A stretch of DNA of 64,000 bases from Bedellia somnulentella. Taxonomy: Eukaryota > Arthropoda > Insecta > Lepidoptera > Bedelliidae. Position numbers and translations under genes: made by a program. This document shows positions 53,162 to 63,803 of the stretch, piece by piece. Each line of letters starts with the position of its first letter. Position 1 is the first letter of the stretch. The DNA lies in NCBI GenBank assembly GCA_963576735.1, contig OY755191.1:4741608-4805607 (forward strand), in the 5' to 3' direction. Below the pieces are notes generated by a model. That model did no database searches and had not been told where the DNA came from. It worked only from the letters and a program-made list of their open reading frames with translations.

Positions 53162-53980
53162 GGTTTGTATGTTCCTTATGGAAACAAAAACTACTCGACG
53201 GATTTTAACGAAACTTGGTACAATTATTCTTCATACTCCTGCGCAGGTTTTTGTATACTTTCCAGCAGAGAAGTAAAGGGGAATTTTGGGAAATTTTGGG
53301 AAAACGGGAGAAGTTACTCCATTTTTTAAGCTTTCGTCGCGTGTGCAGCCTTAATGGTTAAACTTACATAGAAATCATGTATGACGGAAATATTCTTCAT
53401 AAAATTATCTGAAAAAAAAATCCTCAACAGTATATGTCTATCTTTTACGGTTGACTCACAATAACACGTGTAATTCCTGATAGCTTAGCAGTTCGGAACA
53501 TCCTGATTATATTTGTTTACTCTTACGTTTGTAAACCTCTCACTTATCCCTAATTTAAAAAAGGTAACATTATTACCTATTTAATAAAAAAAGAATCATA
53601 GAAATCGGTAGACAAACACCGAAATTATTTATAAAATAAGCCATCGCGCCCGTGATCGAAACCAAATCTTTACTAATTTACATATAACATACTAGATGGC
53701 GCAAGTAGTTGCATCCTACATAACGTAATGATTTATTTTTTAGATTGTTATAAATACTTCATGGCGTTTTATTCCAAAATTTGCTATTAAACGGAAATAC
53801 TGAACCGTTCATTAAAGCGCATTAAAAATCACCAAACTACACTGTTTAGGGAGTGCTATAAATTTAATAAATTGAAAACATTACGCTGAATTTCACAATG
53901 CTTGAGCAGTGACTGAAGAAAGAAACCTCAGATATTTAAAAAAACAACGCTACCCGTGCGAAGCTGGGACGATCCACTAG
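52989..53980 (+). mobile_element. Non-autonomous Helitron, complete (~992 bp)
   Basis: 5' end TCTATACTTATAATAAATCT preceded by A; 3' end GAAGCTGGGACGATCCACTAG followed by T at 53981. These are the Helitron terminal rules. The internal part contains a (CTGT)n microsatellite and GAAACTTGGTACAATTATTC, typical of a large lepidopteran Helitron family as I recall it. The 64-codon frame at 53082 mostly encodes the microsatellite. No Rep/helicase domain. Confidence 0.85.
53109..53161 (+). repeat. (CTGT)n microsatellite in the Helitron
   Basis: About 12 perfect CTGT units. Located ~120 bp from the Helitron 5' end. Confidence 0.95.
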
Positions 53981-55096
53981 TATACAATAAAAGATCATTT
54001 TCCAATATTATTAGAATAAATGGCAAGTTTTTAATGGCAAAGTTATAGTGTATGCCGCCGCCGCCATTTCTGGTCGTGATCAGAACAATATTCCAACTTG
54101 CAGATTTACGAGGAAGGGAGCTATCCAACTTGCTTCACGACCGATATTGATGATGTGGAACGGTTTAGTATGGGTACGATTTATATTGAGGATTATTAGC
54201 TTTTCTTTAGTTACTTAAAGTACAGATATAACTTAATGATTGTAGTAGTGTAGTAGTGCGTAGTTTACTTACCTACTTATGTACATTTTCAGTGGCTCTA
54301 GTTTACTATACTGTACTTTTGGGATTCAAGTGGGGAAAAGATTGTTTAAAATTTTATATTTTTTGAGCCACAACGTACATCATTTAAATAGTCTTGAAAC
54401 CCTTAGTCGGTTATGTAAAATGAGTTGGCGCTTATTTATTTAAGGTTATGCGACAGATTCACAAATATTGTTCCTAGAGAATGATTAAGGCAATTTCAGC
54501 ACTTGGAGCGAAATGCAGATGAGCAATGAGTTCCTCGGATATAGAGCCAGCGTGAAGTAGAAAAAGGCTACACAGGAGGTTTAAAGACCAGATTGACATC
54601 ATTTTAATAAAGGCTCTCGCCATAATTAGAAAATTATAAATGTAAAGAAGAAGAGGATTAATATTGTCAACGGTTTTAGTATCTCTAAAAAAATATTATA
54701 ACGTAAGCATAAATAGTTCAGTACGCATCCAAATCTTTCCTCAATGTGTCATATCCATGAAATCCTATCGTTCCTGAAAAATGAGTGTCAGCCAAGTGAG
54801 TAGCGTCGCGGATCTAAGGAAGCGGGGTCACTGACCCGGTGTTTGTGCCATCTTCCCGATTTATGCATTGACCTGTCAGTTCGGAAACTATTCGAAAGTT
54901 TTACAACAATCGGTATTGTACTCGCAAACGGCTAAGCTATTTCAGTTATTGTCAACTCTATTGTCCATAGAGAAATTGGTTTGCGGATTCCGAACGTATT
55001 TTTGAGTTGAGTTTATTGTATTGTTATGACATACAATCACACATATTTACGAGTATTAAGATTCGGGGCACTAACATTCAGGTTGTCTTAGCTAAC
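53981..55096. other. Unrecognised DNA
   Basis: No gene or repeat recognised. A GCCGCCGCCGCC run at 54055-54066 stands out in AT-rich sequence. Confidence 0.3.
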
Positions 55097-55212
55097 TTTG
55101 ACTTCCTCTCAGCTCATATACGTCCCCAGCAAGGGGCTCGAGCCTACCCTTTATCGGGTGATTTGTCCAAAAGTACAGAGTCCACAAAGTTGGCCGATTG
55201 CGGGTTGACTTA
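55097..55212 (+). repeat. Family F, 5' part
   Basis: TCATATACGTCCCCAGCAAG, GGGCTCGAGCCTACCC, TATCGGGTGATTTG and GATTGCGGGTTGACTTACTG parallel the 7.5-kb copy. Cut after the GTTGGCAGAC-equivalent. Confidence 0.65.
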
Positions 55213-55254
55213 CTGCAAAGGTTTTAGGTTGCTTAAATGTTTTTTTTTTCAATA

Positions 55255-55372
55255 AATTTAAGCTCATCATTAACAACCTTATTTTCAATCTTTTCCTTAC
55301 TCCAATCAAAAATGGCTGAGGAACTTCTTATTCTGAAGCTATGACTTCCTTCTAAGGATTTGAGTACAGTAT
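55255..55372 (+). repeat. SINE-A, old 3' half
   Basis: TCATTAACAACCTTATTTTC, TCTTTTCCTTACTCCAATC, ATGGCTGAGGAACTTC, TCTAAGGATTTGAGTAC. Confidence 0.6.
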
Positions 55373-56088
55373 AAAAGACCATCTCAATTATATTCGAACT
55401 TACTCACCACACAAGTATATTCTAGAATTCTGTTTAAAAATAATTCCAGGTAATGTTATCTCGGCTTATTATAATATTTTAATGCAATATTGCTACAATA
55501 ATAACAAAATGGATTCCTCATACTGTTCGCTACCCTTGATTTAACAAATAGGACAGTGTCGTGGGAATCCTATATAAAAATATCAAGAGTAATAATAAAA
55601 TTGTTGCGGAATGCGCGACTCATACACATGGGCCGATTAAATATGATTACGCTATACTAGTGTTGCACTCGGATTTGATTGGGATTCTTATTTGATATAT
55701 ATAAAATTAAGAGAGATGAATAAAAGAGTACGTACAACATTGATGAATATCGGGGAAGTGTGAAACCTCAACCTCCGCGATAAGAATTTATGTCATACGT
55801 TAAAGTAAGTTTATATAAGTCAGATAGGAAGACTAAATATCAAGAAAAGATTTGAGACGCGACTTAAAATTAAACAATAATAGTTAATAACGAAAATAAC
55901 TAGACACAGAAAAAACATTGTAACTTCTAAAAGACACCCAATTTGGAAATTTTACTTACACTGACTCTGTAAAAAAAAGTAAACTATATAATTAAAAAGT
56001 TTTATAGATAAGGGAAATATGTATGTTTTTTTTCTCTGCTTCGAAATCAAAATATTCGATATCTTTTCTTTTTAAATTGTAATGTTTG
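55373..56088. other. Unrecognised AT-rich DNA
   Basis: A possible weak LINE-E stretch at 55710-55790. Nothing else. Confidence 0.3.
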
Positions 56089-56090
56089 TA

Positions 56091-57413
56091 CTGGGTGGCG
56101 CAAAAGTAAAGACCCTATTTGGTTCGGCTATAACATTTTTTCTAAATTAGAAAACTAGATTTAGGTTTTTTTAAATGTATATTTGTACCATTAAATTTCG
56201 TACCATTAGGATTTAAAGATGATGTCTTTTAAATGGTGACCTCCAGAGTTGATACACATTTGAGCCCTATGTATGACATTTTGCATAACTTGCCGTAACA
56301 CTTCCTGCGATATGTTCGTTATTTCTTGACGAATGTTTTCTTTTAGAGCTGCGAGAGTCTGTGGCTTGTTCACATACACCCGAGATTTCAAAAAACCCCA
56401 AAGAAAGAAGTCTGGACTGGTCAGATCGGGTGATCTTGCAGGCCAAGGCAAATTGCCAAAACGAGAGATAACTCGGCCTGGCAAAGCGTCCCTCACTAAG
56501 TCCATAGTGTCGCGCGCTGTGTGTGCCGTAGCGCCGTCTTGTTGAAACCAGATGTGCTCCAGCCCCAATTCGTCCAAACTGGGTATCAAAAACTCACGTA
56601 ACATGGTTCTGTAGCGTTCTCCAGTGACAGTTATCGCATTGCCTCCAGCGTCTTTGAAAAAATAGGGTCCGATCACTCTGTCAACACAGATGCCACACCA
56701 TACTGTAACTTTTAGTGGGTGTAGAGGTGTTTCTTGAATAATGCACGGATTATCAGTGCCCCAGAACCGAGTATTCTGCTTATTGACATGCCCTGAGAGA
56801 TGGAAATGCGCTTCGTCACTCATAACCAATTTTGAAGGAAAATCATCCTCTTCAAGGTTGAGGTTTATGACGCGCTGGCAGTAATCTAGACGAGCTCGGT
56901 GGTCAGCAGGCAGCAGCTGATGAGTCATTTGAGTTTTATACGGGAACATCTTTAAGCCTTTCACCAAAATACGCTGCAGGGTCCGTCTGGAAATGCCCAA
57001 TTGCGTGGCACGTCGCCTCGTTGATGTTTCTGGACACTCTTCCACATCTTCGCGCACAGCATCGATATTTTCAGCTGAACGGCCTGTTCTTGGTCTCCCA
57101 GACTTAGGTCTATCCAATGTTGAGCCAGTTGCTTCAAGGCGTGTGGCAAAGCGTCGAATTGTGCGACCAATCGGTGCCGGACGGTGGGGAAATCGTCGAC
57201 GAAATTTACGTTGTGTTCTTATCACTGATGAATTATTCCGTAAGAACATTGACACAATTATTCCACGTTCTTGGGGAGTAAAACGGTCCATGTTTATTTT
57301 CAGTGTATTTTACATTTGTTCACTACACAATTTTCAACAACAGAATGACAGAAAATGTCAATTAAAAAAGATAAAGGTATTTTCTTTAGTGCCAGTACTT
57401 TTGCGCCACCCAG
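56091..57413 (-). mobile_element. Tc1/mariner-type DD41D transposon, apparently intact
   Basis: Terminal inverted repeats CTGGGTGGCGCAAAAGTA (56091-56108) and its exact complement (57396-57413), flanked by TA at 56089-56090 and 57414-57415. The 1323-bp unit carries one uninterrupted transposase gene on the minus strand, with ~115 bp of noncoding sequence on each side. Perfect 18-bp ends plus an open frame suggest recent activity. Confidence 0.95.
56206..57291 (-). CDS. DD41D transposase, 361 aa
   Basis: This enzyme cuts out and reinserts the surrounding element at TA sites by the DDE/D mechanism. The N-terminal ~110 residues hold two predicted helix-turn-helix units separated by S-G-R-P-R-T-G-R (64-71), a GRPR-like motif. 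Catalytic residues: Asp159 in M-S-D-E-A-H-F, Asp252 in Q-Q-D-G-A-T-A-H and Asp294 in S-P-D-L-T-S-P-D-F-F-L-W-G, with 41 residues between the last two. This spacing corresponds to the DD41D (rosa-like) group. The ATG at 57289-57291 is about 120 bp inside the TIR end and gives a normal length for the group; there is no internal stop or frameshift. Base composition (GC-richer) is unlike the neighbours, in keeping with an invader. Expression and activity are not shown by sequence. Confidence 0.95.
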   Translation of the reverse strand: MDRFTPQERGIIVSMFLRNNSSVIRTQRKFRRRFPHRPAPIGRTIRRFATRLEATGSTLDRPKSGRPRTGRSAENIDAVREDVEECPETSTRRRATQLGISRRTLQRILVKGLKMFPYKTQMTHQLLPADHRARLDYCQRVINLNLEEDDFPSKLVMSDEAHFHLSGHVNKQNTRFWGTDNPCIIQETPLHPLKVTVWCGICVDRVIGPYFFKDAGGNAITVTGERYRTMLREFLIPSLDELGLEHIWFQQDGATAHTARDTMDLVRDALPGRVISRFGNLPWPARSPDLTSPDFFLWGFLKSRVYVNKPQTLAALKENIRQEITNISQEVLRQVMQNVIHRAQMCINSGGHHLKDIIFKS

Positions 57414-57415
57414 TA

Positions 57416-57741
57416 TATGTTGTTATTGTGTTTGGTAACAAATAAATATCTTTTATCTTTATCTTTTTATCTTATATATTAATATTCAATAAAAAAAAAC
57501 AGTATCTCAAACAAATTTCACCATACTTTTAATTTTCCAAGACTTAAAAACTGACAACCAAACAAACAAACAAGCCAACTCACCTCCGATATACACAGAG
57601 GGTGTCATTACCGATGACACGCGCCCGCGTTCCGTTGCTCCGGCGAGTTGTCACCCTGCATCAGCGCCATTACCGCGAATTACCCACCCGTGAGCTCCAA
57701 TGAATAGTGCAATTGGCATGTAGTGGACTGATTTGACCGTG
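57416..57741. other. Unrecognised DNA
   Basis: A CpG-containing patch ATGACACGCGCCCGCGTTCC is at 57614-57633. Nothing else recognised. Confidence 0.3.
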
Positions 57742-58013
57742 ATCTTATTATATACATACATACATATACTCACGGCTATAAATCCCTAGAAGGGGTAGCC
57801 AGAGCTAAGGAACTAGAAGTTACTCAGCCACTTTTGGATAGTTAAGTGGGGAAAAGATGGCAAAATAAAGGTTGTTGGTGATGGGTCTCCAACCGCAGCG
57901 CCCAAAATCCCTTAGAATCCCCAATACCGTTAGCCTCTTACGTATACCCACCTGAAGAAATGGGGTAGTGTTATTCTAAGCCGACACTACACAGTAATTC
58001 ACATCTTATTATA
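57742..58013 (-). mobile_element. SINE-A, full length, 11-bp TSD
   Basis: ATCTTATTATA at 57742-57752 and 58003-58013. The copy has a 3-bp and a 1-bp deletion (GTTAGCCTCTTACG; GCGCCCAAAATC) but is otherwise near consensus. Confidence 0.92.
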
Positions 58014-58064
58014 GTTGTACAATATTATTATACTATTACCTATTATTATTTTAAAGTACTAGAC

Positions 58065-58266
58065 TATTTCTTGCCGCGAATGAAGTAAGAGACGATTTAA
58101 GGTTTTGGGACTATTTAAGTTATTTTTTGGAAATAGGGCTGGAAACCCATCACCATCCCTCCTTTAAGTTACAATTGAGCCTTTATAAACTTCTAATTGA
58201 CTGAAATATGTTTTATTCTGAAGCTCTGACAACACATTTTAGAGATTTACAGCCGTGAGTATATTT
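58065..58266 (+). repeat. SINE-A, old copy without head
   Basis: TAAGGTTTTGGGACTATTTA, GGGCTGGAAACCCATCACCA, TTACAGCCGTGAGTATAT; the centre is strongly diverged. Confidence 0.65.
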
Positions 58267-59087
58267 CCATATGAGGGAATGCATTTCCGGATTGCGACTG
58301 AGTTAAAGACATTTTTCTATTTTAAGGGCCTTTGTTAAAAACTATACGCCTGGTTTTGCCAGTTTTTATATTGCAGTTTTAGGAAGTCGCGACGCTCTTT
58401 GGCAGCTCGGAAAGCATAAAGAAATGAAATGCGACGATGCAATAATAAGTGGGCATGTATGTCAAAATTACGAATTAGAACGAAAGTGTGTTGTATTCAA
58501 TGTACTCGTTCAAACAAATCATCTCTGCGGTAAAATGATAAACAACAACGGTTTATATTAGTCACAGCGTAACAACTATAAGAGTTTACACTGGCTCTCA
58601 AACTCTTCGGACTATGTAGTAAACTGTGAAGTTATGTGTGATAATTTGGGGTGGAATACGAGTAGCAACCTGTGGAGGAAAAGGGAAGATCTTCCGCCAG
58701 GCGGTGGTACGCCTGGAGACCGAGGTCCAACTGTATTAAGTTGGAACTTGTATATATAGTAAATGTTTTAGAAACTTCGATTGCGCGATGTACGATTTGT
58801 ATGGCGAGTCTTGATGACGCGTGTGACGTATATTACTTGTTGCTGTGGAATGTGATTCTTCTTGCACTGTCAGCGTTTCTATGTAGTGCGCGTCATTGCG
58901 TACTGATAGCGCGTCGCTACAAACCTTTTAAAGAAATTATTTTTATAAAAAAGTAATTTTATGTTCAGAGACACCTTTTTTCCTAACAGTGTACATACAG
59001 TAACAGTGTCTAATAGTTTAGACACGATTTACAAATTTTGATCGACGATCCATACAAATAAGTTTAGAAAAGATATAGGTGTAGACT
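58267..59087. other. Unrecognised DNA
   Basis: A 94-codon + frame at 58672-58956 begins in a GC-richer patch (CTTCCGCCAGGCGGTGG) and ends with hydrophobic segments (L-L-L-W-N-V-I-L-L-A-L-S-A-F). It resembles no family I know and is probably fortuitous. Confidence 0.3.
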
Positions 59088-59162
59088 CATCCTCCAAAAG
59101 TGAATTTCTAATTCCGCAGCTCTGGTCACCCCTTCTAAGTATTTATAGCCTATAATATACTA
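59088..59162 (+). repeat. SINE-A 3' scrap
   Basis: CAAAAGTGAATTTCTAATTC and GTCACCCCTTCTAAGTATTT then TATAGCC. Confidence 0.6.
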
Positions 59163-59515
59163 AATATAAGCATATAAGTATAGTATTTATAGTATTTATA
59201 TATGTAAAAGAATTAAAGAATTTTTAATGCCCGTGCTCATCTAACTAAATTATGAACGGTTATTAATTATAGTTGCTGAAATAGAAACTAGTATTGAATA
59301 ATATTTCATTTACTTTTATTATCTTAAGTAGGGACACTGAAAAACAAGTTAACAAGTTAGTTCAAAAGAAAGACGAATAAATTATTTTTTATACATTTTA
59401 CGACTGGAAATGTTTATTTGATTTAGCCAATGCCAAATCTTTGAAAAAAAGTATGCCAAAATATGCCCTCTTTCTGACGATAAGGGAAACAACATAGTTA
59501 TTTTAAGTCGTTAAA
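59163..59515. other. Unrecognised AT-rich DNA
   Basis: Nothing recognised. Confidence 0.3.
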
Positions 59516-59738
59516 TAAGTACGACAGAAGAAGTAGGAAGAATTTCGCACTGGCAGCCAATTGACTCGGTAGCTCAGTTGGCAGAGCGTGTCGGGGCGTT
59601 TACCCGAGGTCGCGGGTTCGATCCCCGCCCGCCTGTGTCGAGATTTTTCTTTCCTTTATTTATTCTTTATTTATTAGTAATAATCCCCACATGAGGTTTT
59701 CATGAACAAAAAAAAAAGATTTAAATTAAGTACGACAG
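59516..59738 (+). mobile_element. SINE-C, full length and simple, 12-bp TSD
   Basis: TAAGTACGACAG at 59516-59527 and 59727-59738. The element (59528-59726) starts AAGAAGTAGGAAGAATTTCG. The tRNA-like part is 59563-59640, with A box TAGCTCAGTTGG, a TCGGG/CCCGA anticodon stem and T arm GCGGGTTCGATCCCCGC. The end is CCCCACATGAGGTTTTCATG, an A-rich run and GATTTAAAT. This is the only copy here without an inverted piece, so it defines the family structure. Confidence 0.93.
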
Positions 59739-59957
59739 TTTGAGAAGCACAATAAATGCGGTGGTCCCAAGTTCACTTACTCAAATCACCGACATTACAC
59801 ATTAACGTTTTTATGTCTTCATACGCGCTGTTTTTGTTTCTTTTACCTCTTCAACTAAGTGGCAATGAGCTTTGGTATTAACACTTCGACTTTAACTTAT
59901 GTTTTAGAACTTATGTCTTCTGTTATATTTTAAAACAACACTTTTAATTATTATATA
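59739..59957. other. Unrecognised AT-rich DNA
   Basis: Nothing recognised. Confidence 0.3.
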
Positions 59958-60215
59958 ATTGCTGTGTAGTGTCGGCTTAGAATAGCACTACCCCATTACT
60001 TCCGGTGGGTGTACGTAAGAGGCGACTAACGGTATTGGGGCTTTTTAAGGGATTTTTGGGCGATGCGGTTGGAGACCCATCACCAACAACCTTTATTTTT
60101 AGCATCTTTTCCCCACTTAACTTTCCAAACGTGGCTGAGGAATTTAGAATTCCTTAGCTCTGGTTACCCCTTCTAGGGATTTAAAGCCGTGAGTATATGT
60201 ATGTATGTATGTATT
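59958..60215 (+). mobile_element. SINE-A, full length
   Basis: Head GCTGTGTAGTGTCGGCTTAG at 59961, intact GGTTGGAGACCC, tail GTGAGTATATGTATGTATG to 60213. Near consensus. Confidence 0.92.
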
Positions 60216-60236
60216 TCTAATTAGAATAGTTTTGCT

Positions 60237-60352
60237 CTGGAAAACCTCATGTGGGGTTTATTACTAATAAATAAAGGAAAGGAAGAAGAAAGGGTTTGAT
60301 TCCCGCTGCTGTCAACATTTTTCTTTCCTTTATTTATTAGTATAATACTTCT
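60237..60352. repeat. SINE-C, palindromic partial copy
   Basis: Left part (60243-60285) is the complement of the 3' tail region (AAAACCTCATGTGGGG, ACTAATAAATAAAGGAAAGG). Right part (60290-60350) is forward, with GGGTTTGATTCCCGCTGC and TTTCTTTCCTTTATTTATTA. No TSD found. Confidence 0.7.
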
Positions 60353-60589
60353 ATTTAATAAGTAAGTGAACTCTATTTTCGTAAATAAATTTTCTTTTGT
60401 TTTAAAAAGGTGTTTTTGGTCTAATTTTTTTTGTTCTGCTTTGGTGGCCAGTGGGAAAGATAGCGGACTCAAATGCAGGAGCCATGAAAGGGATTTCATA
60501 ACCTATCTTAATACTAGGCGCCCTTTCTAAAGCCAACTGTGACGTTTTCATACATACAAATACTCATACATTTAAACAATCGTTCCCGG

Positions 60590-60785
60590 AGGTGTAGTTA
60601 GAGGCAACTGAGGGTATTAGAGCTTTAAATGCGTTTTTTGGGTGATTCGGAAGTCTTATCACCAACAACCTTTATTTTAAAATCTTTTCCCCGTTCATCT
60701 TCCAAAGGTGGCTAAACAATTTAATAATGTTGAACCACTGGCTTCATCTTTTTGTGTTCCATAGCCGTGAGTACAATATACGTAT
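60590..60785 (+). repeat. SINE-A, old copy
   Basis: GAGGCAACTGAGGGTATTAG, TTGGGTGATTCGGAAGTCTT, ATCACCAACAACCTTTATTT, TTCCAAAGGTGGCTAAACAA, CATAGCCGTGAGTACAATAT. The GGAGACCC half of the B-box-like site is lost. Confidence 0.7.
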
Positions 60786-61296
60786 TTACATTATAGTCCA
60801 CCCACAAGAAAAAGTTCTAAATGGATTACACAGCGAAAACATATGAAATATTTATTTATTTATTTATTTATAAACACAACAATATAACCATTACAGAAAT
60901 GATATCTAATACAGCTATATTACACTACATTTTCACACAACATACACGACATTCGTCTACTCCGAATCCAAATTTATATAATTACTTTTCCTTATTGATA
61001 ACATAGATAATTCATACTAGTTTTCGTAAATTCAGCCAGCGAGCACGAAAATATATCAACACGCTCAGAGACCTGGTTCATCATATAAACATATTAACAT
61101 AAGAAGTGTATTAAGATAGACCAATTAGGCATTACAATTATCAATACCATACAAAGACGTGTAACATGGACGAGTATGTCTGCAACTTTGTAACTTAATG
61201 TAATGTAAATGTGGTCGTGTCAGTCACCTGCTAGGAGAGAATGTGATGGACATAAAACTATTCGCTGTTGGTTTTAAAACAATATACATAAGAATT
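60786..61296. other. Unrecognised AT-rich DNA
   Basis: Contains (ATTT)n at 60850-60870 and otherwise nothing recognised. Confidence 0.35.
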
Positions 61297-61584
61297 TATT
61301 AATTTATGCCGTGTAGTGTCGGCTATGCCGTGTAGTCGGCTTAGAATAACACTACCCCATTTCTACCCGTGGGTGATCGTAAGAGGCGACTAAGGGTATA
61401 GGGGCTTCTCAAGTGATTTTTGGGCGATGTGGTTGGAGACCCATCACCAAAAACATTTATTTATTATTACCATCTTTATCCCAATCAACTTCCAAAAGTG
61501 GCTGAGGAATTTCTCATTCCAAAGCTCTGGCTACCCCGTAAGGGATTTATAGCCGTGAGTATATGTATGTATGTATTAATTTAT
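61297..61584 (+). mobile_element. SINE-A with two heads, 11-bp TSD
   Basis: TSD TATTAATTTAT at 61297-61307 and 61574-61584. The head GCCGTGTAGTGTCGGCTAT is followed by a second GCCGTGTAGTCGGCTTAG before the body. The body is of the same type as the 48.3-kb triple-head copy (GTGGGTGATCGTAAGAGG, CACCAAAAACATTTA). Confidence 0.93.
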
Positions 61585-62738
61585 AGTAATGGAAAGTTAA
61601 AATTTATAATGTAATCGATAGTCTCTGCTACCCTAATGCTATTTGTTAGCTAAAGTTCAATCGATAAGTTCGTATATGTATGTATGTATAGCGTGGGTAC
61701 AAATACAAATATATATATATTAAATTAATGAACCCCCTTTGAAGTTTATTGATTCCATTTAACAGTGAAACAGTAACTTCACGCAGAATTTCTCCAATTT
61801 ATCACAACCTTGCTAATTTTGTCGAAACAATGAAACTAGGTTGGCATGGGACCGTCGGATGCCAATAAAAGGAGCGAAGCGAAGATCTTTGAACGATTTA
61901 TTCTACAAATATCTCAACACGCGTTGCTATGCAATTTGTTATGATTCTTTGAATATACTTGTTGGTTTACCTAAACGCGTGATTGATTCTACACAAAACT
62001 GCAATGTAGTTATAGTCCTGATTTTTGAAAACTTAAATTGTTTACAATTTTCATTGTTTAAAAAAACACATCTAAATAGCTAAATACCTATTTACTTTGA
62101 AAAAAAAATTAATTTTTTTTTGAGAAACGATTGAAAAACATTAGGATACGGAACGTTTATGTCATCGGGTGACAGTCAATATGGCGACTAAGATTTGTCT
62201 ATCAGCAATCAGCACCATTAAAATTTAGCGAAATACTCGACAATCCAAATTTTGCGGATAGATGTTGTCGACTCAAAATCATTATTTTTTTATGTATTTT
62301 ATTAAGGTAAGGTTTCGATCGAGTCTACCGTACCCCGTGACGAAATTATTAATATAGATTCTATTTTCACGCGCTGTCATTGTTTACGTAATTTTTCCAT
62401 ATACTAACAGTATAATTTTTTAATGGTGATTATTCCTCCGATTTTTATCAAAATTGACATAAACCATCTAGACATAGTCCTTGACAACCATGCAAAATTT
62501 CAGGGTTCTGAGTTGAGCCGTTTGGGAGGAGTACGATCACAACGAAATGCAAAAGTCAGGAGTAAATGGAGCTTCGCTCCAAATATATACATATGACGCA
62601 GATCAAATTTGCCTCAAAGTAAGTACAACTTAATGCTTTATGGTATGGGATACTACTCGTAACTCAAAAAATGTTTGTAATATAATACTTGTATAATGCA
62701 CATATTAATACCATCTAAGACTAAGATACACTATTTAT
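61585..62738. other. Unrecognised repeat-like DNA
   Basis: A LINE-E scrap, CGATAGTCTCTGCTACCCTA, is at 61616-61635. A hairpin TGGAGCTTCGCTCCA (62567-62581) follows AAAATTTCAGGGTTCTGAG and GCCGTTTGGGAGGAGTACG, which reads like the 3' end of a transposable element of unknown class. Upstream, GGAGCGAAGCGAAG at 61871-61884 echoes the hairpin. Confidence 0.4.
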
Positions 62739-62832
62739 GTTCATCGCATAAATGTTGCCCTTAGCAGGATTCGAACTCACGACCTCCGTACCCAGAAGCT
62801 AGTCTTCTAACCAAAAAATATGTGGCACCAGA
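62739..62832 (-). repeat. SINE-D fragment
   Basis: On the minus strand a tRNA-like GTCGTGAGTTCGAATCCTGC (B box GAGTTCGAATCC) is followed by ACATTTATGCGATGAACATA. The same order is present at 63684. The A-box side is partly kept (GGTTAGAAGACTAGC). Confidence 0.65.
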
Positions 62833-63683
62833 CCTTCCCTATAACATTATAAAGGATCAAAACCTTTATTTTTATTACAAGCGTTTAAAAAACGTATTGC
62901 CCTCGCCGCTCTAATTTGTCTCAATTATTTCAAGTCTAGTTAAAACACGGAAAGGGCCAATTCCAACGTATAATTTGTTCAACGACATATTTTGCGATAA
63001 ATCATTACATTATTAGAGGCTTCACTACTCGGAATGACAATTCACAGGAAATGAGCCATTTTATTGGAATTGGAGACTTACAAAAAATGTGCTAATGGTC
63101 TTAATAGTCAAATAGAGAAATATAGTTTTGTAATATAACATTTTTGATACGCAAAACTATTCGTAAAATTGATATAATCTAGGTGTATAAATATTAAAAC
63201 TATTTTTAGTAGTCTAGTCCAGTCAGTTTTTTTTATTGTTTTTAGTATTGGAATTGATCATTAAAATATTTTTCAGTCTTTACCATATTTAAATTTTAAT
63301 CACTATATTTGTATGAACCGCGATCCAAATAAAACTAATTAATTCCATATGTTTACTCGTATTAATTTATTTTTTGTTTTCTTATCCCATACGACACATT
63401 AATATAGTACTTAATAAAAAAAATGTATTCGTATTGTATTTGTTATTGGACATGAATGTACATAATGCATGGCAGCTTTACAAACGGTTGGGGGAGAATA
63501 TCGTTACCTTAGCTTTCGAAGATCACTAGCAAGGGTTTTGCTCGAAGCCTACTAGAAAAAGGGATAATAGTAAAGGACATGCCCTATGGGTAGATCCCTT
63601 CGTGAGTCATCGTATGATGGTGTTGAGCATCTAGTACAATATAGTGCACACCAGGTAGGTACGATGCAAAGTTTATTTTAATT
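62833..63683. other. Unrecognised DNA
   Basis: AT-rich until 63450; a more complex stretch at 63480-63660 (GATCCCTTCGTGAGTCATCG) has the look of a repeat but was not matched elsewhere in the window. Confidence 0.3.
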
Positions 63684-63803
63684 TGGCGACGTCCGTGGCT
63701 AAGTGGTTAGGTATAGCTTTTGGGTCTGGAAGTCGCGGGTTCGCATCCCGCTGAGATCTGCATTTATGTGACGAACATAGTTATTTTAGTTTTAGATGTC
63801 ATA
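63684..63803 (+). repeat. SINE-D, tRNA-like head
   Basis: A box TGGCTAAGTGG, variable part, B box GGGTTCGCATCCC, then TTTATGTGACGAACATAGTT. The presumed acceptor ends do not pair, so this is not a functional tRNA gene. Ends where the Helitron begins. Confidence 0.7.

Noticed and set aside
63684..63760. Functional tRNA gene
   Set aside because: A and B boxes are present but the acceptor ends do not pair and the downstream part recurs in another copy (62739-62832), so it is a SINE.
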